A stretch of DNA of 64,000 bases from Rheum nobile. Lineage: Eukaryota; Streptophyta; Magnoliopsida; Caryophyllales; Polygonaceae. Positions 44,698 to 56,879 of the stretch are shown in pieces (position 1 is the stretch's first letter; each line of letters opens with the position of its first letter). Position numbers and translations under genes: made by a program. The notes below the pieces were generated by a model that made no database searches, was not told the DNA's origin, and saw only the letters and a list, made by a program, of their open reading frames with translations. The stretch lies in assembly GCA_027886185.1 (NCBI GenBank), contig WOAB01000040.1, forward strand, positions 7,502,001 to 7,566,000, in the 5' to 3' direction.

Positions 44698-46010
44698 CAA
44701 GGAACGTTATCCGTGCTGGTGCTGGGCCGAGTAATGACCCCAGACCAACTGTAGGAAATGTTGGATAAGACGAGCAGGAGTTTGGTTCCAACAACCATCC
44801 TAGAAGCAATGGTCAAGAGCAGACCAACGCTCCAATGGCATTTGATGCTGCAACATTAGAGGCAATTCGGGGAATGGTCATGCAAGCAGTGACTGATATA
44901 CTGCGACCGAGTATGCCACAAGCACAAGGTGTGCAAATTCCCCCACCGGTTCCCAGATTTGAGGAGCCAGGAAACCGTGTATTCCAGGAGAATATAGTCA
45001 GGACTCGAGACAACTATGGTCGTGCACTAAATACCATTAATTCCATGAGGCCTGACAGCTATAACGGGAAAGGGGAACCAGTCGGGGTGATCCATTGGTT
45101 CTCCCACATGGAGCGGTTGTTCCGCAATATTGATTGTACTGAAGCTGAGAAAGTACATATAGCTTCTCTTCAGTTAAAGGAGGATGCTAGTGAGTGGTGG
45201 AAGAGTACCGGCTTAGCTGATAGCCCTGTTTTGAACTGAGAGATGTTCAAGACAAAGATGACAGACCGTTTCTTCTCTTGTTCTATGAGGGAGGAGAAAC
45301 ACAAGGAGTTCCTATACCCTAAGACTGATGGATTGAAGGTGACTGAGCTGGCGACCAAATTCAATCATTTGCTACAGTATGCTGGACCTGAAATATCCAG
45401 TGAGGCACAGAAAATCTGGTATTTCCATGAGTGGATGGGCCCAGATATTAAGCCACTGATGGTGTGTCACGAATGCTCGACTTTGGAGCAGTACGTGGAT
45501 GCAGCCTACAAGTTAGAGGTGACTTTGGAAGAGTCGACCAAGAAGCGTGATAGCCAGAGGCAAGGGGAGAACCAGCCTAAGGCAAGTGGGTTTAAACGTC
45601 CCGCTCCACCATCTGATTTTTCCATATCTGGCCGAGCAAAAATGAATATGACTCAGGATGGGTCTACGCAACGTTCAGGTTAGGGCAATAGCCTGATCCA
45701 GTGCTACAACTGTGGTACCTACGGGCACAAGAGTAATGTGTGTCTGAAGGAGAAGAAAACGTGCTATGCATGTGGAAAGGAAGGACACTTGCAGTTATTT
45801 TGTCCGCAGAGGAGACAGAAAGGGGCTGAGTCACAGCAGAGATTTGTTAATCAGAACAACCAACCCAGGTTCAGTCCGGTGGAAGCCCCTAGTCCTTCAA
45901 TGCAGACAACTGCGAGAAACAAAGGGAAAGCCCCGGTGGCTTCAGGAAGCCAAGGTCAACGCCTATACGTGATGCGTGAGGCGGATGGACCCTATGCTCC
46001 TAATACTTAG
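44698..46010 (+). pseudogene. Gag of element D
   Basis: Capsid-nucleocapsid polyprotein of the Tekay-like family. ATG at 44698 opens MVNTRNVIRAGAGPSN. A TAA is at about 44767, a TGA at 45237-45239 and a TAG near 45680; otherwise the sequence is readable. Retrotrans_gag core blocks: YNGKGEPVGVIHWFSHMERL, ASLQLKEDASEWW, MREEKHKEFLYPKT, YAGPEISSEAQKIW. Two CCHC zinc knuckles follow, CYNCGTYGHKSNVC (about 45702) and CYACGKEGHLQLFC (about 45762). A proline/serine tail runs to the stop at 46008-46010. This gag is absent from element B. Confidence 0.9.
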
Positions 46011-46560
46011 AGTACTTTATATCTGCATTACACTTTTGTTAATGTGTTGTTGATGTGGGTGCTACCCAGACTTTCATTTTGGATGGTTGTAAGTTAAGTT
46101 GTGTGTGAAACGAGGTTGTGAACCTTTTGTTGTAACTCTTCTTATATATGAACCTTTGGTTTATACCAAGTTAATGTTTCGTTGCTTGGTATGGGGTAAG
46201 GTCTCGTGTTCGAGACTCACCAACAACCTCTTAGGAGATGGCTGCCTATTAATTAGGTGGAGCTACCAAGGATGGGTTGAGATGTATGGACATCGGCTCA
46301 TGGCAACAGTGGACGCTGGTAATGGCTGGGCCTGGGCTCGGAGCCACTAGTGAGTCGTTTGTGAACCATGTAGTGGGCTGGTCCAAGATGGTGACCATAT
46401 AGTGGGAACCAATCGTCTATCGGATTGTCGATTACCATCAAGGGTAAGAAATTCAAAGCGATTTGACCTAAATAACCATGGTCCCATACGATAATTATTC
46501 TCGGTATGGATTGACGGAAGCGTCATAAGGCAGTGATCGACTTTAGTTTTTGTTATTTAT
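46011..46560 (+). pseudogene. Protease region of element D with a foreign insertion
   Basis: Short pieces of the aspartic protease frame are present on both sides (near 46085-46175, and from about 46420 with a YDNYSRYGL-type relic of the ILGMDWL motif). Between about 46177 and 46400 lies unrelated sequence containing GTGTTCGAGACTC, like a tRNA B box, so this may be a tRNA-derived SINE. No functional protease remains. Confidence 0.5.
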
Positions 46561-48660
46561 GTGGTTAGAGGATTTACGGGTGTCTTTCCAGAAGATATTC
46601 CTGGATACCCCGAATCGTGTCGTGGAGTTTGCAATTGATCTCGAGCCGTGTACCACGCCGATCTCTGAGGCACCGTACCGGATGGCTCCTGTTGAGATGC
46701 AAGAGTTGAAGAAGCAACTCAAGGATCTTCTTGACAAAAGTTATATAAAGCTGAGTGCATCACCTTGAGTAGGAGTGCCCTAGTTTTATTTGTCAAAATA
46801 AAAGATGGACCGTTTCGACTTTGTTTTGACTTTCGAGAGTTGAATAAGTCACGATCAAGAGCAAGTATATGTTACCAAGGAGTGATGATCTGTTGGATCA
46901 ACTACATGGAGCGAAAGTTTTCTCCAAGATCGACCTGAGATCTGGGTATCATTAGCTCAGGATTCGTGATGATGATATTCCGAGGATTTCATTTCGGACG
47001 AGAGATGGTCACTACGAGATTGTAGTCATGCCATCTGGATCTACGAATGCTCTAGCAGTTTTCATGAACCTAGTGCATCGATGTTTTAGACCAGTACTTG
47101 AATAAGTTCATAGTGGTCTTCATCAATGGCATTTTGATATTTTTCCCGAGCAAGGAAGCTCACAGGGAACATCTACGGATTGCTTTATCGATCCTTAGAC
47201 CAAGTCGGTTGTATGCAAAGTGGGCTAAGTGCGATTGTTGGATCTAGAAGTGGCTTTCTTAGGCCATGTGATCAATAAGAATGGGGTTATGGTTATTCCC
47301 CAGAAGAATGAATCAGTAGTTGTTTGGAAGCGGCCTCAGGGTGTGAGCGAGGTGCGCAGTTTCCCAGAGCTTGCTGAGCAGTATAGACGGTTCATGGAAG
47401 GATTTTTCTAAGATCCCTCCACCTATAACCAGTCTGTTCCACAAGGTCAACAAGAAGTTGTCTGGGATGACAAGTGCAAGACCAGTTTTCAAGAAGTTGA
47501 AACAGTGTCTGACTTATGCACCAGTTTTGGCGTTGTCGGATAGAATGATGGCTATATGGTCTATAGTTAATGCTTCGAGAAATGGGTTGGGATGTGTCTT
47601 TGATGCAGAGGGGCAAGGTTATTGCATACGCATCTAGACAATTGAAAACCTATGAAGCAAACTAACCAACACATGACCTAGAACTAGCAGCAATAGTGGT
47701 TACATTGGAAACTGAGGTTACTTGGGTGACCTAGAGGTCAGCATAAGTTTTCCACTAGGAGATTATCCGTTTACATGGCATTCCTAAGACCATTATATCG
47801 GATCGAGATGGCCGATTCATGTCAAGTTTATAGCAAGAACTTCACAAGGCCATGGGAACTGAATTGAGATTCAGCAACGTTTCATCCTCAGACATATGGT
47901 CAGTCTGAAAAGACTATCTGGACCCTGGAGGATATGCTAAGAAGCATACGTACTCGATCATCCGACTAGCTGGGAAGATAACCTAAGTCTGATTGAGCTC
48001 ACGTACGATAATAGCTGGCATGCTACGGTCAAGATGGCTCAGTTCGAAGCTTTGTATGGTCTCAGATGTAGATCTCAGATTTGTTGGGTTGAGTACGCCG
48101 ACAAGATTCTACTTGGACCAGAGTTGGTCGAAAGGACAACTTCGAACATTGCTCTGAGTAGACAGAGGTTATTGACCGCTCAGAGTCGACAAAAGTTTTA
48201 CGCAGATCAGAAGCGTTAAAGTGTTGAGTTCGAGGTTGGTGGCAAGGTACTTGTCACAGTATCGCCACCCAAGGATATTTTCAGGTTTGGTAAGCGTGGA
48301 AAGCTTAACCCTCGCTACATGGGACCATTCAAGATTCTGGATAAAGTAAGATCTCTAACGTACCGTTTGGCATTGTCGCCATCGGCGTACCCAGTGTATA
48401 ATGTGTTCCACGTATCATTGCTAAGGATATTCGTGCCAAGATGAGTCTCGTAGGCTGAGCTATAAGGACGTCGAGATTCAGGCAAATGGTACTTGAGAGG
48501 AGATGCCAGTGTGCATTCTCGAACACCGTGTGAAGCGACTGTGCAACAAGATCGTACTGTTGGTACGAGTTCTGTGGTCCAGGTATGGGACTGAGGAAGT
48601 TACTTGGGAAACCGAGGCAGAGATGCTCAGACACTTTCCCGAGTTGTTTTTCGGCCAAGT
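46561..48660 (+). pseudogene. Pol remnant of element D (RT, RNase H, integrase)
   Basis: Collinear with pol of element B but with many frameshifts and stops. RT begins near 46610 (EFAIDLEPCTTPISEAPYRM) and continues in changing frames (relic of FIDDILIY near 47120, changed to FINGILI). RNase H runs to about 47710. A deletion then removes the rest of RNase H and the integrase zinc domain. Integrase resumes near 47755 (GIPKTIISDRDG-type) and reads FEALYGLRCRSQICW at 48034. The C-terminal tail near 48650 retains ETEAEMLRHFPELF. No domain is intact. Confidence 0.85.
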
Positions 48661-48680
48661 TTCGGGGTCGAAACTTCTTT

Positions 48681-48694
48681 TAAGGGGGAGGTGA
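48681..48694 (+). other. Polypurine tract of element D
   Basis: TAAGGGGGAGGTGA immediately before the 3' LTR. Confidence 0.85.
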
Positions 48695-51360
48695 TGTGAT
48701 ATCCCGTATTTTTGTAAGGTTATTTTGGGAATTTTGGAATTTTTCCGAGTACCCGTTGTGTACGTCGGATTTAATACAGAGAGTTTGAGACATTCTGTAA
48801 TGTTCTCTGTATCTGTAATATTTTTCTCAGTGAAATAATATACAGACAACATGCCTTGGATTTTAATTGTCGTTCGCGTACGATAATTTTTATCCCGGTT
48901 TAATGTCATGTTCGTTCAAAGCTGAACGGGCGGGAAAAGCTTGTCACGGCGACCGCCGTACAGTGGCGGCGACCGCCGTCGTGAGATCCAAGCACGACGA
49001 CCGCCGTAAAGTCACGGCGCCCGCCGTCCCAACGCTCGAGGAGGCAGCTGGTGTGTCAGGCCGCGACGACCGCCGTAAATTACGGCGCCCGCCGTAATGG
49101 CAGTCATCGTTGCCCGGCAGTCCTTGCCCGATGGTCGCCGGCGTGATTTCTGGCGAGCGCCGAACTAGCTGTAGGCCCTTTGTTTTTGAACTCCAGACGC
49201 TTTGGCTATAAAAAGGGGTGTTGGGGGAGAGATTTGAGCCATCCCAAACACCGAACCTCTGCCAAATTTGCCTCTCGCCGGAGTTGTGCCTTCTCCGGAA
49301 ATTCTGAAGCTTTCGTCGGTGTTGTTTGGTGGCGTTTCCAGCAGCTCTTTTGAAGCCTTGTGGTTGCCTTTGGAGGTCAGAAACCAAGCAAGGCGGAAAG
49401 GGGTCGAAACGCGCATTATTTTGGTGAGATTTCTCTCGTCTCTGTCGACCGTGTTCTTCACGGCAACCGCCGTGATGAATGCGGCGACCGCCGCCAAGAA
49501 CGGCGACCGCCGCCAGTGCCCAGAATGCCTTCGTGGCTTTGGCTTGGTTGGTTGTCGTCGTGGCGTCTTTTCTTCCGTGTTTTTTCGCCGTGTTTAGATT
49601 CGTACTGTTTATGTCGGATCTAACTTAGGGTTCCTTTTATGGGTCGACTCGAAGGTTGTTGTGCTGTCGGATCTATACCCGTGTCGAGCCGGAATCCAGT
49701 TGTCGTCTTTAGACTATTCTGCGGATTAAGGCAAGTGGTGGTTCGCTCTTGCTCATCGTTCCATATTTACATTAATTATCAGTAGTTTATCTGAGTAATT
49801 AATTTGGAATGATTATGGTGTTCATCTGGAAACGGTTTTGTTAACTGTTTTGGAAAACTAAAATATGATATTATAATAGGTTGTATATCTGTTAGAACAA
49901 CGCTATTATATATATATATATATGTGAATTAATACATATATTGTTATAGGTTGTGTATTGTTAGAACAACGCTATTTTATCTGTAACTGGCCATGAGGGC
50001 ATTGATGTGAATTATTACTGCGTTTGTAACTGTTTAGTTAGAACGAGTATTCGTAGGAACGCTACTGTGTATCTCAATGCGAGTACTAGTCGTTTCTTGA
50101 TAACCTGGTAGTTAGGATTTAGTTCCTACCATCCTTTTCAGGGTTTGTGCACACAGCTGGTGCCGCTTGTAGGGATTTAGTTCCCAATTCCGTTATTAGG
50201 GATTTAGTTTCCGAGGGATTTAGTTCCCGAGCCGACTTTAGGGATTTAGTTCCCGAGTCAACTCCGTCCATGGATTTAGTTCCCGACGGTATCTCTTTAT
50301 CCCGATGGATGAGATGATTTAAAAGCCTATAACGTGATGTGGGTTTTGGAATTAAATAAGATAAAGTGCCCGAGTGCACATAATTAATATACCTTTGGCG
50401 AGTAGTGCAGCTAAGTAAATAGTGCAGCTAGGAAAGCTCGTCTTGACTTTTGATCAGAGTACATTCTCTTTCCAATCTGGATTCGCTGTAAGCGATGAGG
50501 TTGGTCGTGAACCGAAACATCTTAGTCAGTTTTTAAATCATCGTTATGTGGTTCTGTAAGATCCAGACTTGAATGTAGTACGTTCTCCTTCCGATCTGGA
50601 TTCGCTGTAAGTGGTGAGGTTGGTTGTGAGCCGAAGCATCTCAGTCAGCTTTTAATCGTTGTTGTATGATGCTGTAAACGTTCCAGATTTGTCATATTTC
50701 CTTAAAGACTCAATCTCTTGGAGTCTCTTTTCGGGTCGATTTCTGTGAAGATTAAGTCTTTCAGAATCTTCTCTTATGCATACCTCTTGTTGTTATTCCG
50801 TGAAAGTGCCGGGTTATGTATCGTCCCTTCGGTTATTATTCGAGGGACAATAATAGTAAACGGTTACGATCACTCGAACCACTCTGCTTTTTACCCTTGT
50901 TAGTCTATTCAAGTAGACTAACCCACGAACATTGTTCTCCGCATGTGGGCTGGTGTCATCCGTTCGATTCGGCACATCAGATAGAGTGAAGTTTTGAGGA
51001 GACTAGATTGATTATGAAGACGACGGTTGTTTTTGGATGTTTTAATAGTTTTTTTTAATCAGGTTGAGATCTTTGGACAGGTGATCATTACGATCACAAC
51101 CCTTTTTGTAATATCTTTTATAAGTCTTCTGCTGTACTTTGTTTAAACTCTGTGTTTGGCCTATTCGGGATTGGGTTGTAATCCCGTAACTCATGTTTCA
51201 TTTGATTGATGTCTTGATTTGAATACTTTGATCATTATGTATCAATTGTAATTCCTAAATTGTATTTAAATCGGTAAAGCCTTGGGTGATCTCGGTAAGG
51301 AACACTGGGGTCACTGGCGGTAATACCTTTCCAAATGGGTTAAGATTTGGGGGTGTTACA
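48695..51360 (+). repeat. Element D 3' LTR
   Basis: 2666 bp. Differences from the 5' LTR include six instead of five GGGATTTAGTTCCC-type units (50110-50290) and a longer TA run near 49910. GC-palindrome clusters at 48945-49096 and 49460-49515. Confidence 0.95.
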
Positions 51361-51611
51361 CACATCTCATTTTCTGATTTTTTCAATTGTTTAAAATAAA
51401 TCTAATTATAAATCAAAAATTATTATCCTAAACGTATCATTAATTTTTTCCTAATTTAAATACAAATCAAGCACAAAGATTACAAGTTAGTCACAAAGAT
51501 TAAAAATCCAAAATTTCCTAATAGTATGCAAATCCAAAATTTCCTAATCTACAATAAATCTACTAAACTAGAACCTAATTACGCCACATGACACTCCCTC
51601 ATTAAAACCGA
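51361..51611. repeat. Tandem units of about 0.3 kb, right part
   Basis: Continuation of unit 2 after element D (51361-51550) and the start of unit 3 (about 51551-51611), which is cut by LTR H. It contains the empty site for the 318-bp MITE at about 51470-51495. Confidence 0.7.
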
Positions 51612-53309
51612 TGTAATAACCCTCATTTTTAGTAGGGGTATTTGTGTAATTTTGAACTCTATTTCTAAATAAAGGAATTTTTGTAATTATTTCATTATTC
51701 CTAAAATAGAAATAAAATAGAGTTCTTGTTATAAGTTATTACACATTATAAGTTATTAATTTATTTAAATTATTCTAAACATTATGTTAAGTCTAATTTA
51801 AATAAAACTTATGAAATTTTAACCTAGAATATTTAAATCAAATTTAACAAAGTGTTGTTAAGGATTTAAGTATGGTTAAATTGATAAGAAAAATAACCTA
51901 AAATTGTTTTAGCCTAAGTCAAATTTTATATAATTTAATTTTGGGTTAAAATAAATATTATAAAATTTATAAATTAATTTGGGTGAGTTTTGCAATTTAT
52001 TGTAAGTGGAAGAGGGCAATTTTGCCACAAATCTAAAAGTTGGGGACCCCCGTGCAATTCCCCCAATTTTCTTTCTTCTTCCTCCCGCGACTGGTGTTGT
52101 TCGAAGCTCTCCTTCGCGCCTTCAATGGCCAATTGATTCATGAGCATTGAATATGGGAAGAATACGCATCTAATGGTCGGATTTGATCGAATTAAAAGCG
52201 ACAAATATCCCGGAATTTGCCAAAGTTTATCTGCGTCGTCATTTAGGGTAGATTCGATCGAGTTCAAAATTGGATCATTGAGACTTAAATTAGAGGGCGG
52301 TATCCTAGGTATTTTGTTGGGGGAACTAAGACCTTCAAAAGCCCTTTAAATAGGACCCCGATAACAACCCCAAATCATCCAATTTCATTCATCTTCTTCG
52401 AAGAACCCTAATTCCTTTTCTGAGCTGTTTGAGAGAGAAATTTGAGCCCCTCTGAGTTTTGTTCGAGCAATTGGAGGCACCACTATCTGCGCCAAGAAGT
52501 CCTCTACAAAGGCCCCAGGTTTTTGCCTCCTTTAAACCACCGGAGCCGCCCCAATTCCTTCCGTTTCCGGCGAGACGCAGCCAAGGTCGAGCGGGGCTGT
52601 TCTATCCCGATTTCGGTTGGTTTTCTTTTCGATTTCGATTTTATTTTGGCCTAATTTGGGTTAATTTAATTAATCCAGATTATGTTAAATATTTGTAAGA
52701 TTATTTAGAATATATAAAAATTTAAATTTAAATTAATTAATTTTGTTATAATTTTATCTTATATTATGAATATGTAAATATTGGTTATTCATTCAGATAA
52801 AATTTTGAACTAGAAAATTTTAGGATTATAAATAAAATATTTTACTAATTGATTTATGTCATGGTTAGTTATAATATATTATTAATTAATTTTAATCATA
52901 TAGATAATCATTTAATAAAAAATCCTTAAAATTAATTTATTTATGAGTAAATAAATTCAATTAAAAACCGAGACTTTGTTTATCTACAATTTTATTATTA
53001 AATAAATTATCTAATATAATTCATTTATTATGATTTGGGTACATCTCGGATTGACTTTTGGAACGGAATCAAATAGGAGGATAAGTTCTATCTGCAAGTG
53101 ATCGCTTCTTATTATCGTTCGATATTCTTCCTAATCCAAGGAAATTGGCGGTTCACTCTTGCATTTTATTCCATTTTTTCTTAATTGACAATGAATTGAT
53201 TGTCTTAATTAAGTTGGAATAAAAAGTATTAAGTTGATTTTAGGAACCTTTATGTTTAATAATGTGTAAAAAGGAACCTTATTAGTAGGTTCTATGTATG
53301 TTAACTATA

Positions 53310-53313
<4 letters not shown>

Positions 53314-53359
<46 letters not shown>
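53314..53359. repeat. (TA)n microsatellite
   Basis: About 23 TA units at the left edge of element G. A shorter TA run occurs at the comparable place in the D LTRs (42816-42830, 49905-49922), so the run may predate the insertion. Confidence 0.9.
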
Positions 53360-53362
<3 letters not shown>

Positions 53363-53636
53363 GAACACTCCGGTAAAACGAAAATTGTGGTAAAACAGAG
53401 GTATTAACCTGGGATGTTGGATGGAGGGTGATGAATGGATGGATGAATGTGTCATATAGTGGATATGGTATGGGTAAAACTACCAGATCTTCTCAAATAA
53501 GGTAGTTAATATATATTTTAATTAAAATAAGATAATTAAGCATATTGTTAGAGGAGAGAGAAAATCATATATTTCTTCCAAAATTGCTCCATTCCGCTAA
53601 TACATTTTTTTCTTGTTCAACGATTTTTCAGCGTTC

Positions 53637-54450
53637 ATGAATATCGATCACGTCTTTATGAATATCGTTCATGCGTTTATGAATATCGATGGACGTGAAT
53701 ATCTCCACTTAAAACATGAATATTACCACTTGATTTTTTCAGCTTTTGGAAATTCGTAGATTTGTAAATTTATTCTTGTTGCTTTTGTCATTGTTTCTTG
53801 AATATCGTTCATGTTTGTATGAATATTTTTATTTAATATGTAAATATCACCAATTAATGACATGAATACCACAACTCAAAATATGAATATCACCACTTAA
53901 TAATATATGAATAACATAATCAATTACACGAATATCATAATCAGTTACATGAATATCACACTCAAGTACATGAATAACATAACTCAATTCATGAATATCG
54001 ATCACTACCAATTACATTAATATTACCACCCAATTACATGAATATTAACACATATTACACGAACATCACCCCCGCTATAGTGAATATTACATGAATATCA
54101 CCATTCAATTCATGAATATTGATCTCTACCCAATTATTAATATTATCACCCAATCACATGAATATCAACACATATTACACAAATATCACCCCCGATATCA
54201 TAAATATTACCTGAATATCACCAATCAATTTATGAATATTGATCACTATCCAATTACATTAATATTACCACCTAATTACATGAATATCAACAAATAACAC
54301 ATGAATATCACCCCCGATATCGTGAATATTACATGAATATCATCACTCAATTCATGAATATCGATCATTATCCAATTACATTAATATTACCACCCAATTA
54401 CATGAATATCAACACATATTGCACGAATATCACCACCCGTGAATATCAAC
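53637..54450. repeat. ATGAATATCA array of element G
   Basis: About thirty copies of GAATAT[CT] mostly in one orientation, with longer period units (AATTCATGAATATCGATCAC..CCAATTACAT..) repeated four times at roughly 115-120 bp spacing from 53990. Confidence 0.85.
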
Positions 54451-55004
54451 CCCGGTCAAATCTTTGATTCTGAGGGTTTTGGACCCATTGGCCCTTTAAG
54501 AGTTTTCAATTAATAAAATGGACCCCTACTAGTTTTTAAGGGTTTAAGAGGTAGGGTTTAGGGGGTAGGGAGTAGGGTTTAGAGAGAGGGAGAGGGGTCC
54601 ATTTTTGCTAAGGGTCCATTAGTTTTAAAAAAGGTTTGTCAAAAGGTTATTTACTTAACTCACCGCTTTGATTCCTGACGGTTACTTTTTGTTTCTAGAG
54701 ACATTTTTTATCTATTCAACGATCATCAGACCATCCACGAACCCTAAAATCATAACAACATTGACGTCAAAATAAAAAACAACATCACATTAATCAATGA
54801 AATCGAACAAATAAAAACACAAGTTTTTGTGACTAGAAAACGTAAATTTCAATGAGACAATCCTTAAAATCAAAGTCTTTGCGAATTTGGAGAAGTTGAA
54901 GAGAATAACCCTAAATATCAAACAAATAAATTGAATGGGGGAGATGAACTAATAAACAAGGATGGAAGAAGAAATCACCAAGATCCAAGACAGAGAAAAC
55001 CATC

Positions 55005-55165
55005 GAGGCGAAGTTGCGGAGGCGGAGTCGCGGGGGCAGAGGCGGAGTCGCGGATCCGGAGGCGGAGGCGAAGTCGCGGATCTGGAGACAAAGGCAGAGT
55101 CGCGGATCCGGAGGCAGAGGCGGAGTCGAAGGCAGAGGCGGAGTCGCGGAGCCGGAGGCGCAGAA
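55005..55165. repeat. GC-rich minisatellite in element G
   Basis: Repeats built from GGCGGAGTCGCGGATCCGGA and GGCAGAGGCGGAGTCG. ORFs on both strands here are by-products of the repeat. Confidence 0.8.
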
Positions 55166-56043
55166 CTTCAATGGAGGTTTAGGGAGATTTGGCAGAGACG
55201 GTTTTGGAGCAGTATTTTGGAAGAGAATGGAAATAACCGTATATGTGAGATTTGAGAGATTTTAGATGGAAATAAAATCACATGAAATCAGGATTTGGTA
55301 TAATCTAGTCCACCCAATTCCATTTCTCAAATTTGCACTCATTAGGATTAAATCTGATCCATTAATTCTTTCCTCATCCGATGCCCCTGATTAGTACCTC
55401 TGTTTTACCGTAAGATAAGTGCGGTTTTGTGAGTTGGTGTGATATTTAATTGCTAGATAGCATGAGTATTCGTAGGAACGTTAACGCCTTACGAGGGTTA
55501 GTTGTTTCCTTATAACTTGGCATTAGGAGGATTATTGCCCTAATGCTTTTGGTCATGACCGTACCCTTATATTGCTTAAGTGGTGGTGCACTTAGCTGGT
55601 GCCAAATTTTCGGAATCTTTATCCCACTCTTCCTCTTTTTATGAGGTTGGTTATAAAAGCCTTAAATGTGAATGCACATTTTGAAATTAAATACGATAAG
55701 TGCGATTTTGTACATAATTAATATACCCTCGGGCGAGAAGTACAACGTTGAACCCGCCCAGACTCTTGTTTTAGAGTAAGTCCTCTTTCCAATCTGGATT
55801 CGCATTACGCGGTAAGGTTGGTCGTGGACCCAAATAATCAAGGTCGTTTTGCAAACTTTGTGTGATAAACTTAAATGTTCCCAAAGAAATGTTTATATTT
55901 ACTAAAGACTCATTTCCTTTGGAGTCTTCTTTTCAATTCATACATTTTCTCTCATTCCGTGAAAGTTTCCGGGTTATATATCGTCCTTCGGTTATTATTC
56001 GAAGGACAATGATAGTAATCGGTTACGATCACTAGAACCATTG

Positions 56044-56879
56044 TTGGATCGTTAGAGTTACGTCTGAGGGAACAAAGGCTTTGTTCCCACAGAAGGTGCA
56101 ACAAAATAATATAGCAAGAAAGATAAGAAACGAACTCACGATGTATAGTGGAAACCCTAATTAGCCAACTAGCTAATCAAAGAAAAACCACTACCTTCAA
56201 GCTTCTTGATTGAGAGGATTTTGAAGCGTCTACTCGTCTTATTGATTTCTTGTTCGATTACACTTGTAGCATGGACTCCAAACCCTAGACTACCCAGCTA
56301 GATTCGAAGATCACTCCTACAACGATGAATCCGTACTCAACCCTCAAAGACTCACAAACAACTTCACTCTCCTTTCTGTTCTCTTATGCTCACAGTTCGT
56401 CGTCGTCGATGCTTACATAGAAATGAATCCACACTTCTATAAATACAACTCGACTAAACCCTAATCGTAACAAGATTAAAATCTTTTCTAAACTTGGTAA
56501 CAAGAAGATATTTAAATGATTTGAAGAATATTATCTTATCAGCCGATATTATCTAAGGAAATAATTTCCTAAGATAACAAAATCGGATAAAGATAAAATC
56601 CTTCTCTCTCCAAATATATTATCTTAGGAAAGATTTCCTAAGATAACACATTCGGATTCTCTCTCCAAATCTTCTCTTCGGCGAGATCCTTCCGGCCGAA
56701 ATCCTTTTCCTTGACCGCGTGATCTTCCAAGATTGTTTCCATAATCTTCACGCTGGAAATCCTTCACTCCATTCGCAGCTTCGTCTTATTCGTCGGTTTT
56801 GGGAGTTTTTTTGTGTGGTGGTGGTGGTGGTGGTGGAGAAGAAGGCGCGCTGCATGACCCTGGCTGCTCTGATACCAAT
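56044..56879 (-). mobile_element. Internal leader fragment of LTR element I
   Basis: Minus-strand region following a tRNA-iMet primer site (56866-56877, TGGTATCAGAGC on the minus strand). It holds a GTG-repeat (56817-56836) and two long palindromes, but no gag. It stops abruptly at the H boundary, so the rest of the element is missing. Confidence 0.55.
56549..56646. repeat. Pair of long palindromes
   Basis: 56619-56646 is TTATCTTAGGAAA and its exact inverse, separated by two bases. 56549-56577 is a near-identical copy with one mismatched pair and a 3-base loop. They lie about 70 bp apart. Confidence 0.9.

Larger units (their letters stand above)
41604..51360 (+). mobile_element. Element D: Tekay/Del-like Ty3 retrotransposon, heavily decayed inside
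   Basis: The LTRs open TGTGATA and end GGTGTTACA, with the perfect 5-bp duplication CACAT (41599-41603, 51361-51365). Order is 5' LTR, tRNA-iMet primer site, ORF1 start remnant, gag, protease with an insertion, broken RT-RNase H-integrase, polypurine tract, 3' LTR. The LTRs differ by only a few per cent by eye, while pol has many frameshifts and a large deletion. Confidence 0.95.
53350..55415. mobile_element. Element G: relative of element F
   Basis: The left end TATATAGAGGAACACTC..GTAAAACG..TTGTGGTAAAACAGAGG matches the inverted right end of F. The inverted right end (GGTAAAACAGAGGTACTAA) matches the left end of F, though G appears to lack the outermost 30 or so bases there. The interior has a long ATGAATATC array and a GC-rich minisatellite. 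No transposase. Confidence 0.65.
51612..56043 (+). mobile_element. LTR H: partial Tekay-type LTR, interrupted by element G
   Basis: Opens TGTAATAACCCTCATTTTTA, like the transcription-sense start of the B LTR. It has a TATA-like TTTAAATA at 52345-52352. It resumes after element G with blocks shared with D and B (GAGTATTCGTAGGAACG, CCAATCTGGATTCGC, CGTCCTTCGGTTATTATTCG). The end is cut at about 56043 before the expected terminus. No GC-palindrome cluster stands upstream of its TATA box. No internal region is attached. Confidence 0.75.

Noticed and set aside
54931..55265. Arg/Ser/Glu-rich ORFs of element G
   Set aside because: By-product of the GC-rich minisatellite in all frames.
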